From Chitinophagaceae bacterium (GTDB taxonomy: Bacteria; Bacteroidota; Bacteroidia; Chitinophagales; Chitinophagaceae): a stretch of 6,175 bases of DNA. This document shows, in pieces, positions 1 to 6,175 of the stretch; positions within the stretch are counted from its first letter, which is position 1, and each line of letters opens with the position of its first letter. The stretch lies in contig JADYYU010000086.1 of NCBI GenBank assembly GCA_020853515.1, positions 1 through 6,175 of the forward strand. Reading direction: 5' to 3'. The translations under genes were made by a program, and so were the position numbers. The notes under the pieces are model-generated. The model was not told where the DNA came from, did no database searches, and worked only from the letters and a program-made list of their open reading frames with translations.

Positions 1-3000
1 GCTACAAATGGTACATTGTTGGTCAAACCACCGCTCCATACAATCGTGCCAGCGCCACTTGCACTTGGTGTAACCGTTGTCTGGTCACAAGTCGTGTTTG
101 GTGTAGCTCCTGCTGTGATCACAGGGGCAGCATTCATCAGTACTTCTGCAGTCGCTGTATTGCTACAACCATTCGCATCTGTACCGGTTACCGTATAGTT
201 GCCGGCTGCTACTACCATAAATGGTGTTGCGTCTGTAATACCACCGGTCCATGTGTAGGTAGCTGCGCCACCACCACTGATCGTAGCCATGCCGTTTTCA
301 CATACAGTCTGCGTTACAGGACTTGCTGTAACGGTTGGAAGAGGATTTACGGTTACGCTTGTAACTGAGGTGGATGTGCATCCGTTGGCGTATGTAACGA
401 TCACCGTATAGGTTCCTGCAGGCATATTGTTTAACGTTGCCGTATTCCCAACTACATTAGGCATTGAGTAATTAATGGTAAGTTGTGGTCGGTTGCCGGC
501 ATTTCCATTTTCGCGGGAGTCATATCTTTTGGCCTGGGTCGGAGCGCTTTCAATTCCTTTCAACAACCAACCAAAATTAGTTGCCGGTGTATTGACCCAG
601 TTTTGAACATCCGCCGCCATTTGGGCTGAGGTCCAGGTATATAATCCGGTGGCGTCTACAACTGTACTTGCCGTGGCAACAGCATTGAAATCGCCACCTG
701 CGGTTATCCAGTTGGTACCAGGAAAGAATCTTGTATTCCAGGTTGCGTCATTTGGCGTCGCAGACGCGCCTGCACCGGCACCAAAGGCAAACGAAGTTCC
801 TTCACCCCAGTCTGCACTTAATTTGTGCAGGAAGTGTGTTTGTGCACCAGCTCCACCGTTTGTCAGCGAGCAATTTAATTGCAATGAGGCCGTATTGATC
901 GTTGCACCGGCAGGAACATTACCTGCGATATCAAAAGCCATCAGGGCACGGCCTTTGAATCCAACGCCGTTATTTCCGGCCACCATATTCGGGCCCGTCG
1001 CATTACTATTGGATGGGCTTTCTTCGTAAATAGTGTTGTCCTTCATCGGATTGATAGTGATTGTATTCGTAACGATTCCGTCGATCCATTGATAGGTATA
1101 AGGACCGGTTCCGCCTGAGCCGGTTGCTGTCAGCGTACTGAGTGCGCCTGTACATACTGCGGTGGAAGCGGCTGTGGCATTTAAGACCAAAGGTTCTGTA
1201 ATACTCACAGAAGTGGTGTTTGAGCAACCGGAGGCATCAGTCAAAGTAATTGTATAAGTTGCCGGACTTAAATTAATGAAAGTCCCTGCCGGGGATTGTG
1301 TAGCAAGCGGATTGATTGAAAACACCGGACTGGCCGCTGCAGAAGTTACAACAATCTGGCCATTTCCTGCGCCGTTACAAGAGACGTTAGCAGGTGTAAC
1401 TGAGCTGAAAGTCGGGTTTGAAATATTAACAGTCAACGTTTTTGCCACACTGGGTCCGCACGAAAAATTAGCGACGCAGGTGATGTTGCCACCGGTAAGT
1501 CCTGCAAAAGCGTTGATGGAATTGGTGAAACTAACACCCGCCCATCCGCCGGGTAATGTCCATGTATATGAAATAGCATCCTGGATCGGTGTCACACTGT
1601 AAGTGTTCGTACTGTTTGCGCAAACCGTTGTTGGACCTAATATAGTATCCGGTGAAAAAGGAAAGCAAAATTTAACGCCTAACAAAGTACGAAACCCGTT
1701 GGCTGGTGCCAGGTCAAGCCATGAAGCCGGTGGGGCAGGAGAGGCATAGTGAAAAGTGCCTGTCCTGAGCGGAGCTTCAGCGGCATATATAACACCCATA
1801 TTTGTTAAACCGGTCTGATGTATCGTTACATAAAAATTTCCTGCAGGCACTGTGACAGGTGTTGTGAGCGTTTGATCGGCTGCCGGCAAATTTGTTGTAA
1901 TTCTGTCTGTAGCATCTATATATAAGGGTACCAGAGCCGGGGTTCCCAGATTGTCGGGATAAATAGCTATTTTGTAGGGCTGACCGGTACTGTTGAATTG
2001 CACATTTACATCTGTCAGTGTGAGCGGCGTATTGGTTGCGAACCTTGCTGAAATAACACCGGTAGCAGCATTCACACCAACGCCCGTTACCGGTGCTTCT
2101 CCGCCGTAGCGGTAACTATAGCGATTATTGCTGACGGTTTGCAATACATCTTTTTTGTTATTTGCATTGTTGTTATCTGCCGGGAGGGTGATCCGTACGG
2201 TATCTATGCCGATACTCGCCGGAGTAAAGGGTGGAAACGTGACGGTAGCGGTTGCACAGGCACCCAGGGTGCCAATGGTTTGCACATTTGAAAACGAATT
2301 TGCTCCCAGAATATCTAAATTCACATTATAGTTTGTGAACACAGTATTGCTTCTGTTCACCACTCTGGCCTGTACTACATGATTAGGTGCAAAGGTTAGA
2401 GGCATTTCGCCAATGGTATAAATATAATCTGCTTTAACGTCATTCACAACAGTAGATATAAATCTTGTATCAGGTCTGAATGCAGAAGCAGCCAGTCCGG
2501 TCAGTACTGCACAGGCTCCGGCATTTTGCAAACCTTGCAGGCCACTAGCAAGTGCGGTATTGCAGCTTACTACGCCCACTGCATCCAGTGTACCTGCACA
2601 ATAATCCCAGTCAAACGCGACATAGACTCCTCCGCCGGAATAAGTGAACGGAGTGCCTCCTGAAAAAGTGATGTTGAAAAAGCCTGCGGCTGCCGGAAGT
2701 GTGACCGGCGCGCTGTGGGCCATCGTCATGGGTACGATCGCAGTCGCAAAATTGTTACCTTTAATATTCGCGACATCGGCCGTATTTTCAAGATAAACTT
2801 TGAGATTTCCAATACCTGAAATAGTGGGTGCAGTAGCGTAATTCCAACTGATGCCGTCAATGCTATTACCCGGACCGAAACCTGCCGCGGTCATTTCTGC
2901 TGCCGTGATGAGATAATGTGAACGAGCATTGCGGTACCTTGTCATAGGACACCGGGCAGTCCCTGAGGTGCCACCCGAAGCAATGATCGTAGTGGCACAT

Positions 3001-3065
3001 TGCGAAAATACATCAGTCAATGAAGTGAGGCAAATTAATGCCAGTAGTAAAATTTTTTGTTTCAT
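1..3065 (-). CDS. Giant modular surface/secreted protein with SprB/Ig-type repeats and a DNRLRE-like domain (C-terminus outside window)
   Basis: The frame stays open for 1021 codons from the ATG at 3065 to the window edge. Residues 1-21 form a Sec signal peptide: basic MKQK, a Leu/Ile core, and likely cleavage before QC. C12 does not sit in a lipobox. Residues 23-204 are a beta-rich N-terminal domain common in Bacteroidota secreted proteins (ITAAEM, VYLENTAD, VYVAFDWDYC). Residues 206-313 resemble CARDB/Ig (HVVQARVVNRSN). Residues 316-468 resemble another sandwich module (YKIAIYPD, FYVTIHQTG, RTGTFHY). Residues 471-553 are Ig/PKD-like (YTWTLPGGW). Residues 554-625 are a SprB-type repeat (SCNGAGNGQI, TYTITLTDASGC). 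A second repeat begins at 625, is interrupted by a DNRLRE-like domain (about 665-866), and resumes with AGTYTVIVTYANGC. Further Ig-like repeats run to the edge. Proteins of this build usually end in a type IX sorting domain, which cannot be seen here. The likely role is adhesion, gliding or polymer binding, but this is inference. No enzyme active site is recognisable. The gene lies 70 bp downstream of queG on the same strand. Confidence 0.9.
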   Translation of the reverse strand, partial: MKQKILLLALICLTSLTDVFSQCATTIIASGGTSGTARCPMTRYRNARSHYLITAAEMTAAGFGPGNSIDGISWNYATAPTISGIGNLKVYLENTADVANIKGNNFATAIVPMTMAHSAPVTLPAAAGFFNITFSGGTPFTYSGGGVYVAFDWDYCAGTLDAVGVVSCNTALASGLQGLQNAGACAVLTGLAASAFRPDTRFISTVVNDVKADYIYTIGEMPLTFAPNHVVQARVVNRSNTVFTNYNVNLDILGANSFSNVQTIGTLGACATATVTFPPFTPASIGIDTVRITLPADNNNANNKKDVLQTVSNNRYSYRYGGEAPVTGVGVNAATGVISARFATNTPLTLTDVNVQFNSTGQPYKIAIYPDNLGTPALVPLYIDATDRITTNLPAADQTLTTPVTVPAGNFYVTIHQTGLTNMGVIYAAEAPLRTGTFHYASPAPPASWLDLAPANGFRTLLGVKFCFPFSPDTILGPTTVCANSTNTYSVTPIQDAISYTWTLPGGWAGVSFTNSINAFAGLTGGNITCVANFSCGPSVAKTLTVNISNPTFSSVTPANVSCNGAGNGQIVVTSAAASPVFSINPLATQSPAGTFINLSPATYTITLTDASGCSNTTSVSITEPLVLNATAASTAVCTGALSTLTATGSGGTGPYTYQWIDGIVTNTITINPMKDNTIYEESPSNSNATGPNMVAGNNGVGFKGRALMAFDIAGNVPAGATINTASLQLNCSLTNGGAGAQTHFLHKLSADWGEGTSFAFGAGAGASATPNDATWNTRFFPGTNWITAGGDFNAVATASTVVDATGLYTWTSAQMAADVQNWVNTPATNFGWLLKGIESAPTQAKRYDSRENGNAGNRPQLTINYSMPNVVGNTATLNNMPAGTYTVIVTYANGCTSTSVTSVTVNPLPTVTASPVTQTVCENGMATISGGGAATYTWTGGITDATPFMVVAAGNYTVTGTDANGCSNTATAEVLMNAAPVITAGATPNTTCDQTTVTPSASGAGTIVWSGGLTNNVPFV
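468..1073 (-). other. DNRLRE / CBM96-like domain inside the surface protein
   Basis: This segment encodes residues of about 665-866. It starts with an ITINPMKDNTIYEE strand, where the family usually has a 'T..P..DT.V' motif. It continues with GRALMAFDI, VPAGATINTASLQL, LHKLSADWGEG, DATWNTRFFPGTNW, VVDATGLYTW, a DVQNWVN helix, NFGWLLKGIE, and AKRYDSRE, and ends with RPQLTINY. This order of motifs is characteristic of DNRLRE domains. Some relatives are classed as CBM96 and bind polysaccharide such as alginate. The binding specificity of this copy cannot be read from the sequence. The repeat sequence on each side appears to be one Ig/SprB unit split in two, so the domain seems inserted in a loop rather than added between units. 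Confidence 0.75.
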
Positions 3066-3089
3066 ATGATTAAATTTTAGATGAAAGTA

Positions 3090-3097
3090 CAAAATTT
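3090..3097 (-). promoter_or_regulatory. Candidate -7 box for the surface protein gene
   Basis: On the minus strand this reads AAATTTTG, a 7 of 8 match to the Bacteroidota -7 consensus TAnnTTTG. Transcription would start near 3084, giving a leader of about 19 nt before the ATG at 3065. No TTTG or TTG is visible at the expected -33 spacing. The surroundings are AT-rich, so a chance match is possible. No Shine-Dalgarno sequence precedes the ATG, which is usual in this phylum. Confidence 0.25.
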
Positions 3098-3121
3098 TTC
3101 TGTGAAATGATAAATCTGACG

Positions 3122-3143
3122 GGGATTAACATATGTTAATCCC
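3122..3143. repeat. Perfect 22-bp palindrome over the queG stop codon
   Basis: GGGATTAACAT is followed directly by its exact reverse complement, ATGTTAATCCC. The left half lies in the intergenic gap. The right half covers the queG stop codon (3136-3138) and its last codons. As RNA it could form a 9-bp stem with an ATAT loop. It is not followed by a T-run on either strand, so it is a poor intrinsic terminator. Its centre lies about 49 bp upstream of the start predicted from the candidate -7 box at 3090-3097, a position where a dimeric regulator could act on the surface protein gene. Both roles are inference. The symmetry itself is seen directly. Confidence 0.6.
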
Positions 3144-4104
3144 TGGAGTGGTCTGGCTCTTTTTGCTTCAGCAGGTGATGAAGATTCCGCACGATGCCTT
3201 TGAACTTAGATCTTGCCAGTGGACTTTCGCGAAACCGTTCTTTAAAAATGTCTTCGGTCAATTCAAGCCAATCTGGCCAACCAGCCTCCAGAATAAAAGA
3301 ATTTGGTTTAAAATCTTCTACTGCTGCAGGACTCGAAAAGCGGTTCCACGGGCAAACATCCTGGCAGATATCGCAACCGAAAATCCAGTCGTCCCATTTT
3401 TTGTCGCTCTCAATCAGGGCGTCTTTCAGTTCAATGGTAAAATAAGAGATACACTGACTTCCATTAATTTCTTTATCAGGCAGTATGGCACCGGTAGGGC
3501 AGGCGTCTATACATTTGGTACAGGTGCCGCAATAGTCTTTGACATAAGGTGCATCATACTCCAGTTCCAGATCAACGATCAGGGTGGCAATAAAAAAAAA
3601 TGAACCATGCTGCTTCGAAATGAGATTGCCATTCTTGCCTATCCAGCCGGCACCACTTTTCAAGGCCCAACTGCGTTCCAGCACCGGGGCACTGTCTACA
3701 AAGCCACGTCCGTCAACTTCACCGATATTCGTGCGGATAAAATTTAGCAAGGTGCGCAGTTTTTCTTTTATCACGAGATGATAGTCTTTGCCGAATGCAT
3801 ATTTTGATATCAGGGGCGCGCGGTTCACCTGACTTTCTGCAGGATAATAGTTGAGGAGTAGGGTAATCACTGATTTTGCACCCGGCACCAGCAGCCGGGG
3901 GTCAACTCTTTTGTCAAAATGATCGGCCATGTAATGCATACTGCCATGATGTTGCAGGTTTAGCCATTTTTCAAGACGTACAGCGTCCTCATCAAGCCGT
4001 GCTGCTTTGGCAAATCCGCAAGAGAAAAAGCCAAGACGTCTGGCTTCTTCTCTGATACACTCTGAATATTTGCCGCTTATCATTTTCGATACAAAATAAC
4101 GCAT
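3136..4104 (-). CDS. queG: Epoxyqueuosine reductase QueG
   Basis: QueG is a cytoplasmic, cobalamin-dependent iron-sulfur enzyme that reduces epoxyqueuosine to queuosine at position 34 of GUN-anticodon tRNAs (Asp, Asn, His, Tyr), the last step of queuosine synthesis. The 322-residue protein shows the family signatures. FVDSAPVLER (135-144) contains D137, the conserved acidic residue of the catalytic domain. GWIGKNGNLI (153-162) and GSFFF (167-171) follow. Two ferredoxin-type motifs then appear: C192, C195, C198 and C202-P, and C218 with C244, C247 and C251-P. All eight cluster cysteines are present. E. coli QueG is longer (379 residues) with a C-terminal extension that is short here. The first ATG (4104) sits after an A-rich, Shine-Dalgarno-free leader. 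M8 (4083) is a plausible alternative start, because family similarity begins around ISGKYSE. The gene is divergent from the S41 protease, 69 bp away. A T9 run at 3592-3600 encodes FFF. Confidence 0.95.
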   Translation of the reverse strand: MRYFVSKMISGKYSECIREEARRLGFFSCGFAKAARLDEDAVRLEKWLNLQHHGSMHYMADHFDKRVDPRLLVPGAKSVITLLLNYYPAESQVNRAPLISKYAFGKDYHLVIKEKLRTLLNFIRTNIGEVDGRGFVDSAPVLERSWALKSGAGWIGKNGNLISKQHGSFFFIATLIVDLELEYDAPYVKDYCGTCTKCIDACPTGAILPDKEINGSQCISYFTIELKDALIESDKKWDDWIFGCDICQDVCPWNRFSSPAAVEDFKPNSFILEAGWPDWLELTEDIFKERFRESPLARSKFKGIVRNLHHLLKQKEPDHSRD

Positions 4105-4142
4105 ATTTATGTATTTATTAACCTGCTACCATTTAACTTTAC

Positions 4143-4154
4143 AAAATATATTTT
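4143..4154. repeat. 12-bp AT-only palindrome AAAATATATTTT
   Basis: This is a perfect inverted repeat in the divergent gap, overlapping the weak -7-like sequence for queG. Such AT-only symmetry arises easily by chance in this base composition. It is recorded because a second palindrome follows 4 bp later. Confidence 0.35.
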
Positions 4155-4158
4155 AAAT

Positions 4159-4170
4159 TAAGTTAACTTA
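4159..4170. repeat. 12-bp palindrome TAAGTTAACTTA before the S41 start codon
   Basis: This perfect inverted repeat ends 3 bp before the ATG at 4174. It could be an operator or could affect translation initiation of the protease. A related TTAACTT half-site occurs at 4133-4139. The evidence is symmetry and position only. Confidence 0.35.
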
Positions 4171-4173
4171 TTC

Positions 4174-6175
4174 ATGAACAAAAAGGCCCTATTCCCGCTC
4201 ATCCTGCTTGTTGCTGTCGGAATATTTTTTTCCTTCAGGATGATTGCCGATAAACAACTGCATTCTATTACAGGCGATCAGACCGAACTTTTTATTGAAC
4301 CCTTTGCGCCGGCAGATGATAATATCACGAAAAATCAGGCAATACAGCAAACAATTATGCAGGTGATCCGCGACGGTCATTACTCACCCAAAGATCTCAA
4401 TGATGAATTTTCAAAAAAGGTTTTTGACAAGTATATTGAAATGACGGATTACGGAAAATTATTTTTTCTGCAAAGTGATCTGCAGGAGTTTGAAAAATTA
4501 TCATTGACCATCGATGATGAAATCAGAAGTGGCACTACATCATTATATGATCTGGTTTCAGCAAGAATCAAAGAAAGAATGAAAGATGCTGAAACCTATT
4601 ATGCAGAAGCACTGCAGACTCCTTTTACTTTTAATGGAAACGATGAAATTGAGCTGGATGGTAAAAAACTGGCCTGGTGCAGCACAAAAGAGGAACTCAA
4701 AGTACGCTGGAATAAAAGTATGAAGTACCGCACACTGGCTCGCTTTGAGGAATTAAAAGAACAACAGGCCAAGTCTGTTGATAAAAAAGCGAAAGTGAAA
4801 AGTGAAGCTGAACTGGAAGCGGATGCCCGCGAAAATGTGAAAAAAAGTATGGTTTCATATTTTAAACGTATCAACAAAATCAGTGATAACGATCGTTTTG
4901 CGGCTTATATAAATAGTATCTGCCATGTGGTAGATCCGCACACAGATTTTTTTCCGCCAAAAGACAAACAGCGATTTGACGAAGAAATGAGTGGTAAATT
5001 TATTGGCATCGGTGCTGTCTTACAAAGCGAAGAAGGGACCTGTAAGATCAAACAGATTTTAGTGGGTAGTCCATGCTGGAATGAAGGGCATCTTAAAGTG
5101 GGCGATGTAATCAATAAAGTAGCACAGCAGGGCGAAGAGCCGGTTGATATTACCGGCTGGGATATCGAAGATATCGTTTCCATTATCAGAGGTAAAGATG
5201 GTTCGCTGGTTACTTTATCAGTAAAGCACCTGGATGGCAGCATGGAAGATATTGTAATCAAACGCGGCAAGGTTGAAAAAGAAGACACCTTCGCAAAATC
5301 GGCTATTATTAAACAGGGAAATCTGAGCATAGGCTATATTATTCTGCCGGAATTTTATGCTGACTTCCAGGATGCTAACGGCCGGCGATGTGCTGTTGAT
5401 ATTGAAAAAGAGATCGTGAAACTGAAAGCCGAAAATGTACAGGGTATCGTGCTTGATCTGCGTAACAATGGAGGTGGCTCGCTGTCTGATGTTGTGGATA
5501 TCGGCGGTATGTTTATAGACCGTGGCCCGGTTGTACAGGTGAAATCGAAAGGCGAAACAGCACAGACTCTCAGCGACCGCAGGTCAGGGGTTTTGTATGA
5601 CGGACCACTGGCTATTCTCATTAATCAGGGCAGTGCTTCTGCTTCCGAAATATTAGCTGCCGCTATGCAGGATTACAAAAGAGCGATCATTTTAGGTACC
5701 ACCTCTTTTGGTAAAGGAACGGTGCAACGGGTATTTCCTTTGGAAGATTTCTATCAGGGTGACAAAAATTTATTTCCCTTCGGTTCTATTAAGCTTACCC
5801 TCCAAAAGTTCTACCGGATCAATGGTGGATCAACACAGCTTAAAGGTGTGACACCAGACATTACGTTGCCTGATGTGTATGAACTGCTGGACGTGGGCGA
5901 AAGACGCGATTCTAATTCAATGGCCTGGGATCAGATTGCCAAGGCAGATTACAAGCCCTTGAAAATGGATGTTGACTTTAGCCAGTTAATCGAAAATTCA
6001 AAGAAGCGTATCTTTACGGAGCAGTCGTTCAATATTATTACAAAAAATGCAGCCAGATTAAAGCAACAATCGGACGACAATAAATACTCGCTCAATGAAA
6101 AAAAATATCAGGAGCAGGTGAAAGAGGCTAAAGATCTTGCCAAGAAAATGGAAGAAATTGACAAAGATAAAAAAC
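4174..6175 (+). CDS. prc: Tail-specific / C-terminal processing protease (S41 family, Prc/Tsp type; C-terminus outside window)
   Basis: This periplasmic serine protease cleaves proteins at their C-terminal tails. In E. coli, Prc trims PBP3 and controls peptidoglycan hydrolases; the substrates here are unknown. Residues 1-22 are a hydrophobic signal or anchor segment (LFPLILLVAVGIFFSF) without a clear AxA cleavage site. Residues of about 35-260 match the helical TSP N-terminal domain and end in DPHTDFFPP. A PDZ domain follows (about 270-350: GKFIGIGAVL, VGSPCWNEGHLKVGDVI). The S41 core (about 355-550) has LDLRNNGGGSL and the active site: S489 in GSASASE, K514 in FGKGTVQ and Q518. The Ser-Lys spacing of 25 is the same as in E. 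coli Prc (S452/K477) and CtpB (S309/K334/Q338). The Lys/Glu-rich tail fits the DUF3340-type C-terminal helices. The 667 visible residues compare with about 680 in E. coli, so only a small part is missing. The ATG at 4174 is the first start before the signal segment. The gene is transcribed away from queG. Confidence 0.93.
   Translation, partial: MNKKALFPLILLVAVGIFFSFRMIADKQLHSITGDQTELFIEPFAPADDNITKNQAIQQTIMQVIRDGHYSPKDLNDEFSKKVFDKYIEMTDYGKLFFLQSDLQEFEKLSLTIDDEIRSGTTSLYDLVSARIKERMKDAETYYAEALQTPFTFNGNDEIELDGKKLAWCSTKEELKVRWNKSMKYRTLARFEELKEQQAKSVDKKAKVKSEAELEADARENVKKSMVSYFKRINKISDNDRFAAYINSICHVVDPHTDFFPPKDKQRFDEEMSGKFIGIGAVLQSEEGTCKIKQILVGSPCWNEGHLKVGDVINKVAQQGEEPVDITGWDIEDIVSIIRGKDGSLVTLSVKHLDGSMEDIVIKRGKVEKEDTFAKSAIIKQGNLSIGYIILPEFYADFQDANGRRCAVDIEKEIVKLKAENVQGIVLDLRNNGGGSLSDVVDIGGMFIDRGPVVQVKSKGETAQTLSDRRSGVLYDGPLAILINQGSASASEILAAAMQDYKRAIILGTTSFGKGTVQRVFPLEDFYQGDKNLFPFGSIKLTLQKFYRINGGSTQLKGVTPDITLPDVYELLDVGERRDSNSMAWDQIAKADYKPLKMDVDFSQLIENSKKRIFTEQSFNIITKNAARLKQQSDDNKYSLNEKKYQEQVKEAKDLAKKMEEIDKDKK

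Larger units (their letters stand above)
4105..4173. promoter_or_regulatory. Divergent intergenic region between queG and the S41 protease
   Basis: This 69-bp, strongly AT-rich gap must hold, or lie next to, the start signals of both genes. For queG, the minus strand reads ATATTTTG at 4142-4149, a weak -7-like match. A better match, TTATTTTG at 4092-4099, lies inside the annotated start and would force use of M8. On the plus strand I find no TAnnTTTG box for the protease. The gap also contains two 12-bp palindromes, listed separately. Confidence 0.4.

Noticed and set aside
1006..1227. Minus-strand open frame of 73 codons rich in Arg and Tyr
   Set aside because: It overlaps the long surface protein frame in another register, its composition is typical of an out-of-frame read, and it shows no family motif.
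1..1400. The repeats of the surface gene as CRISPR-like or other nucleotide repeats
   Set aside because: Similarity is at the protein level only (Ig/SprB units of about 70-90 residues). I saw no exact, evenly spaced nucleotide repeats.
16..2331. Several plus-strand open frames opposite the surface protein
   Set aside because: They are antisense to a continuous 1021-codon frame with clear domain content. Their Val/Ala/Pro-rich translations are complements of Thr/Gly/Ala-rich repeats.
3030..3032. C12 of the surface protein as a lipoprotein cysteine
   Set aside because: The preceding residues are A-L-I, and a lipobox needs a small residue (Gly, Ala or Ser) just before Cys. A Sec cleavage before Q22 fits better.
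3122..3143. Palindrome as a classical Rho-independent terminator
   Set aside because: The stem is mostly A:T and no T-run follows on either strand, so this is not called. A regulatory role is left open instead.
3133..3781. Plus-strand open frames opposite queG
   Set aside because: queG carries unmistakable catalytic and iron-sulfur motifs across this stretch, so the antisense frames are shadows.
4189..5621. Minus-strand open frames opposite the S41 protease
   Set aside because: They are Ser/Phe-rich shadows of the protease coding strand with no motifs or start context of their own.

Overview
The window looks like chromosomal DNA of a free-living Bacteroidota, perhaps from the Chitinophagales/Sphingobacteriales side, although the class is a guess. 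The reasons are a very large exported protein built from SprB/Ig-type repeats of the kind secreted by the type IX system, AT-rich start regions without clear Shine-Dalgarno sequences, and a Bacteroidota-style tail-specific protease. There are three protein genes and no RNA gene, insertion sequence, prophage or CRISPR array. The two outer genes are cut by the window edges.

Layout. Positions 1-3065 (minus strand) hold the first 1021 residues of a giant multidomain cell-surface or secreted protein. In order these are a signal peptide, a Cys-containing beta-rich N-terminal domain, a CARDB/Ig-like domain, a second beta-sandwich-like module, an Ig/PKD-like domain, and then SprB/Ig-type repeats with a DNRLRE/CBM96-like domain of about 200 residues lodged inside one of them. 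The C-terminus lies outside the window. Positions 3136-4104 (minus) encode QueG, the epoxyqueuosine reductase that completes queuosine at the tRNA wobble base, with all eight iron-sulfur cysteines present. Positions 4174-6175 (plus) encode the first 667 residues of a Prc/Tsp-type C-terminal processing protease of family S41 with an intact Ser/Lys/Gln active site.

The intergenic stretches are only 69-70 bp. The queG-surface protein gap contains most of a perfect 22-bp palindrome that also covers the queG stop codon. The divergent queG/prc gap contains two 12-bp palindromes. The three genes have no obvious shared pathway: one is tRNA modification, one is envelope proteolysis, and one is an accessory surface protein. 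The most unusual element is the domain-in-repeat architecture of the surface protein. The second is the palindrome placed where a regulator of that gene could bind. I see no clear sign of a wholly new system.
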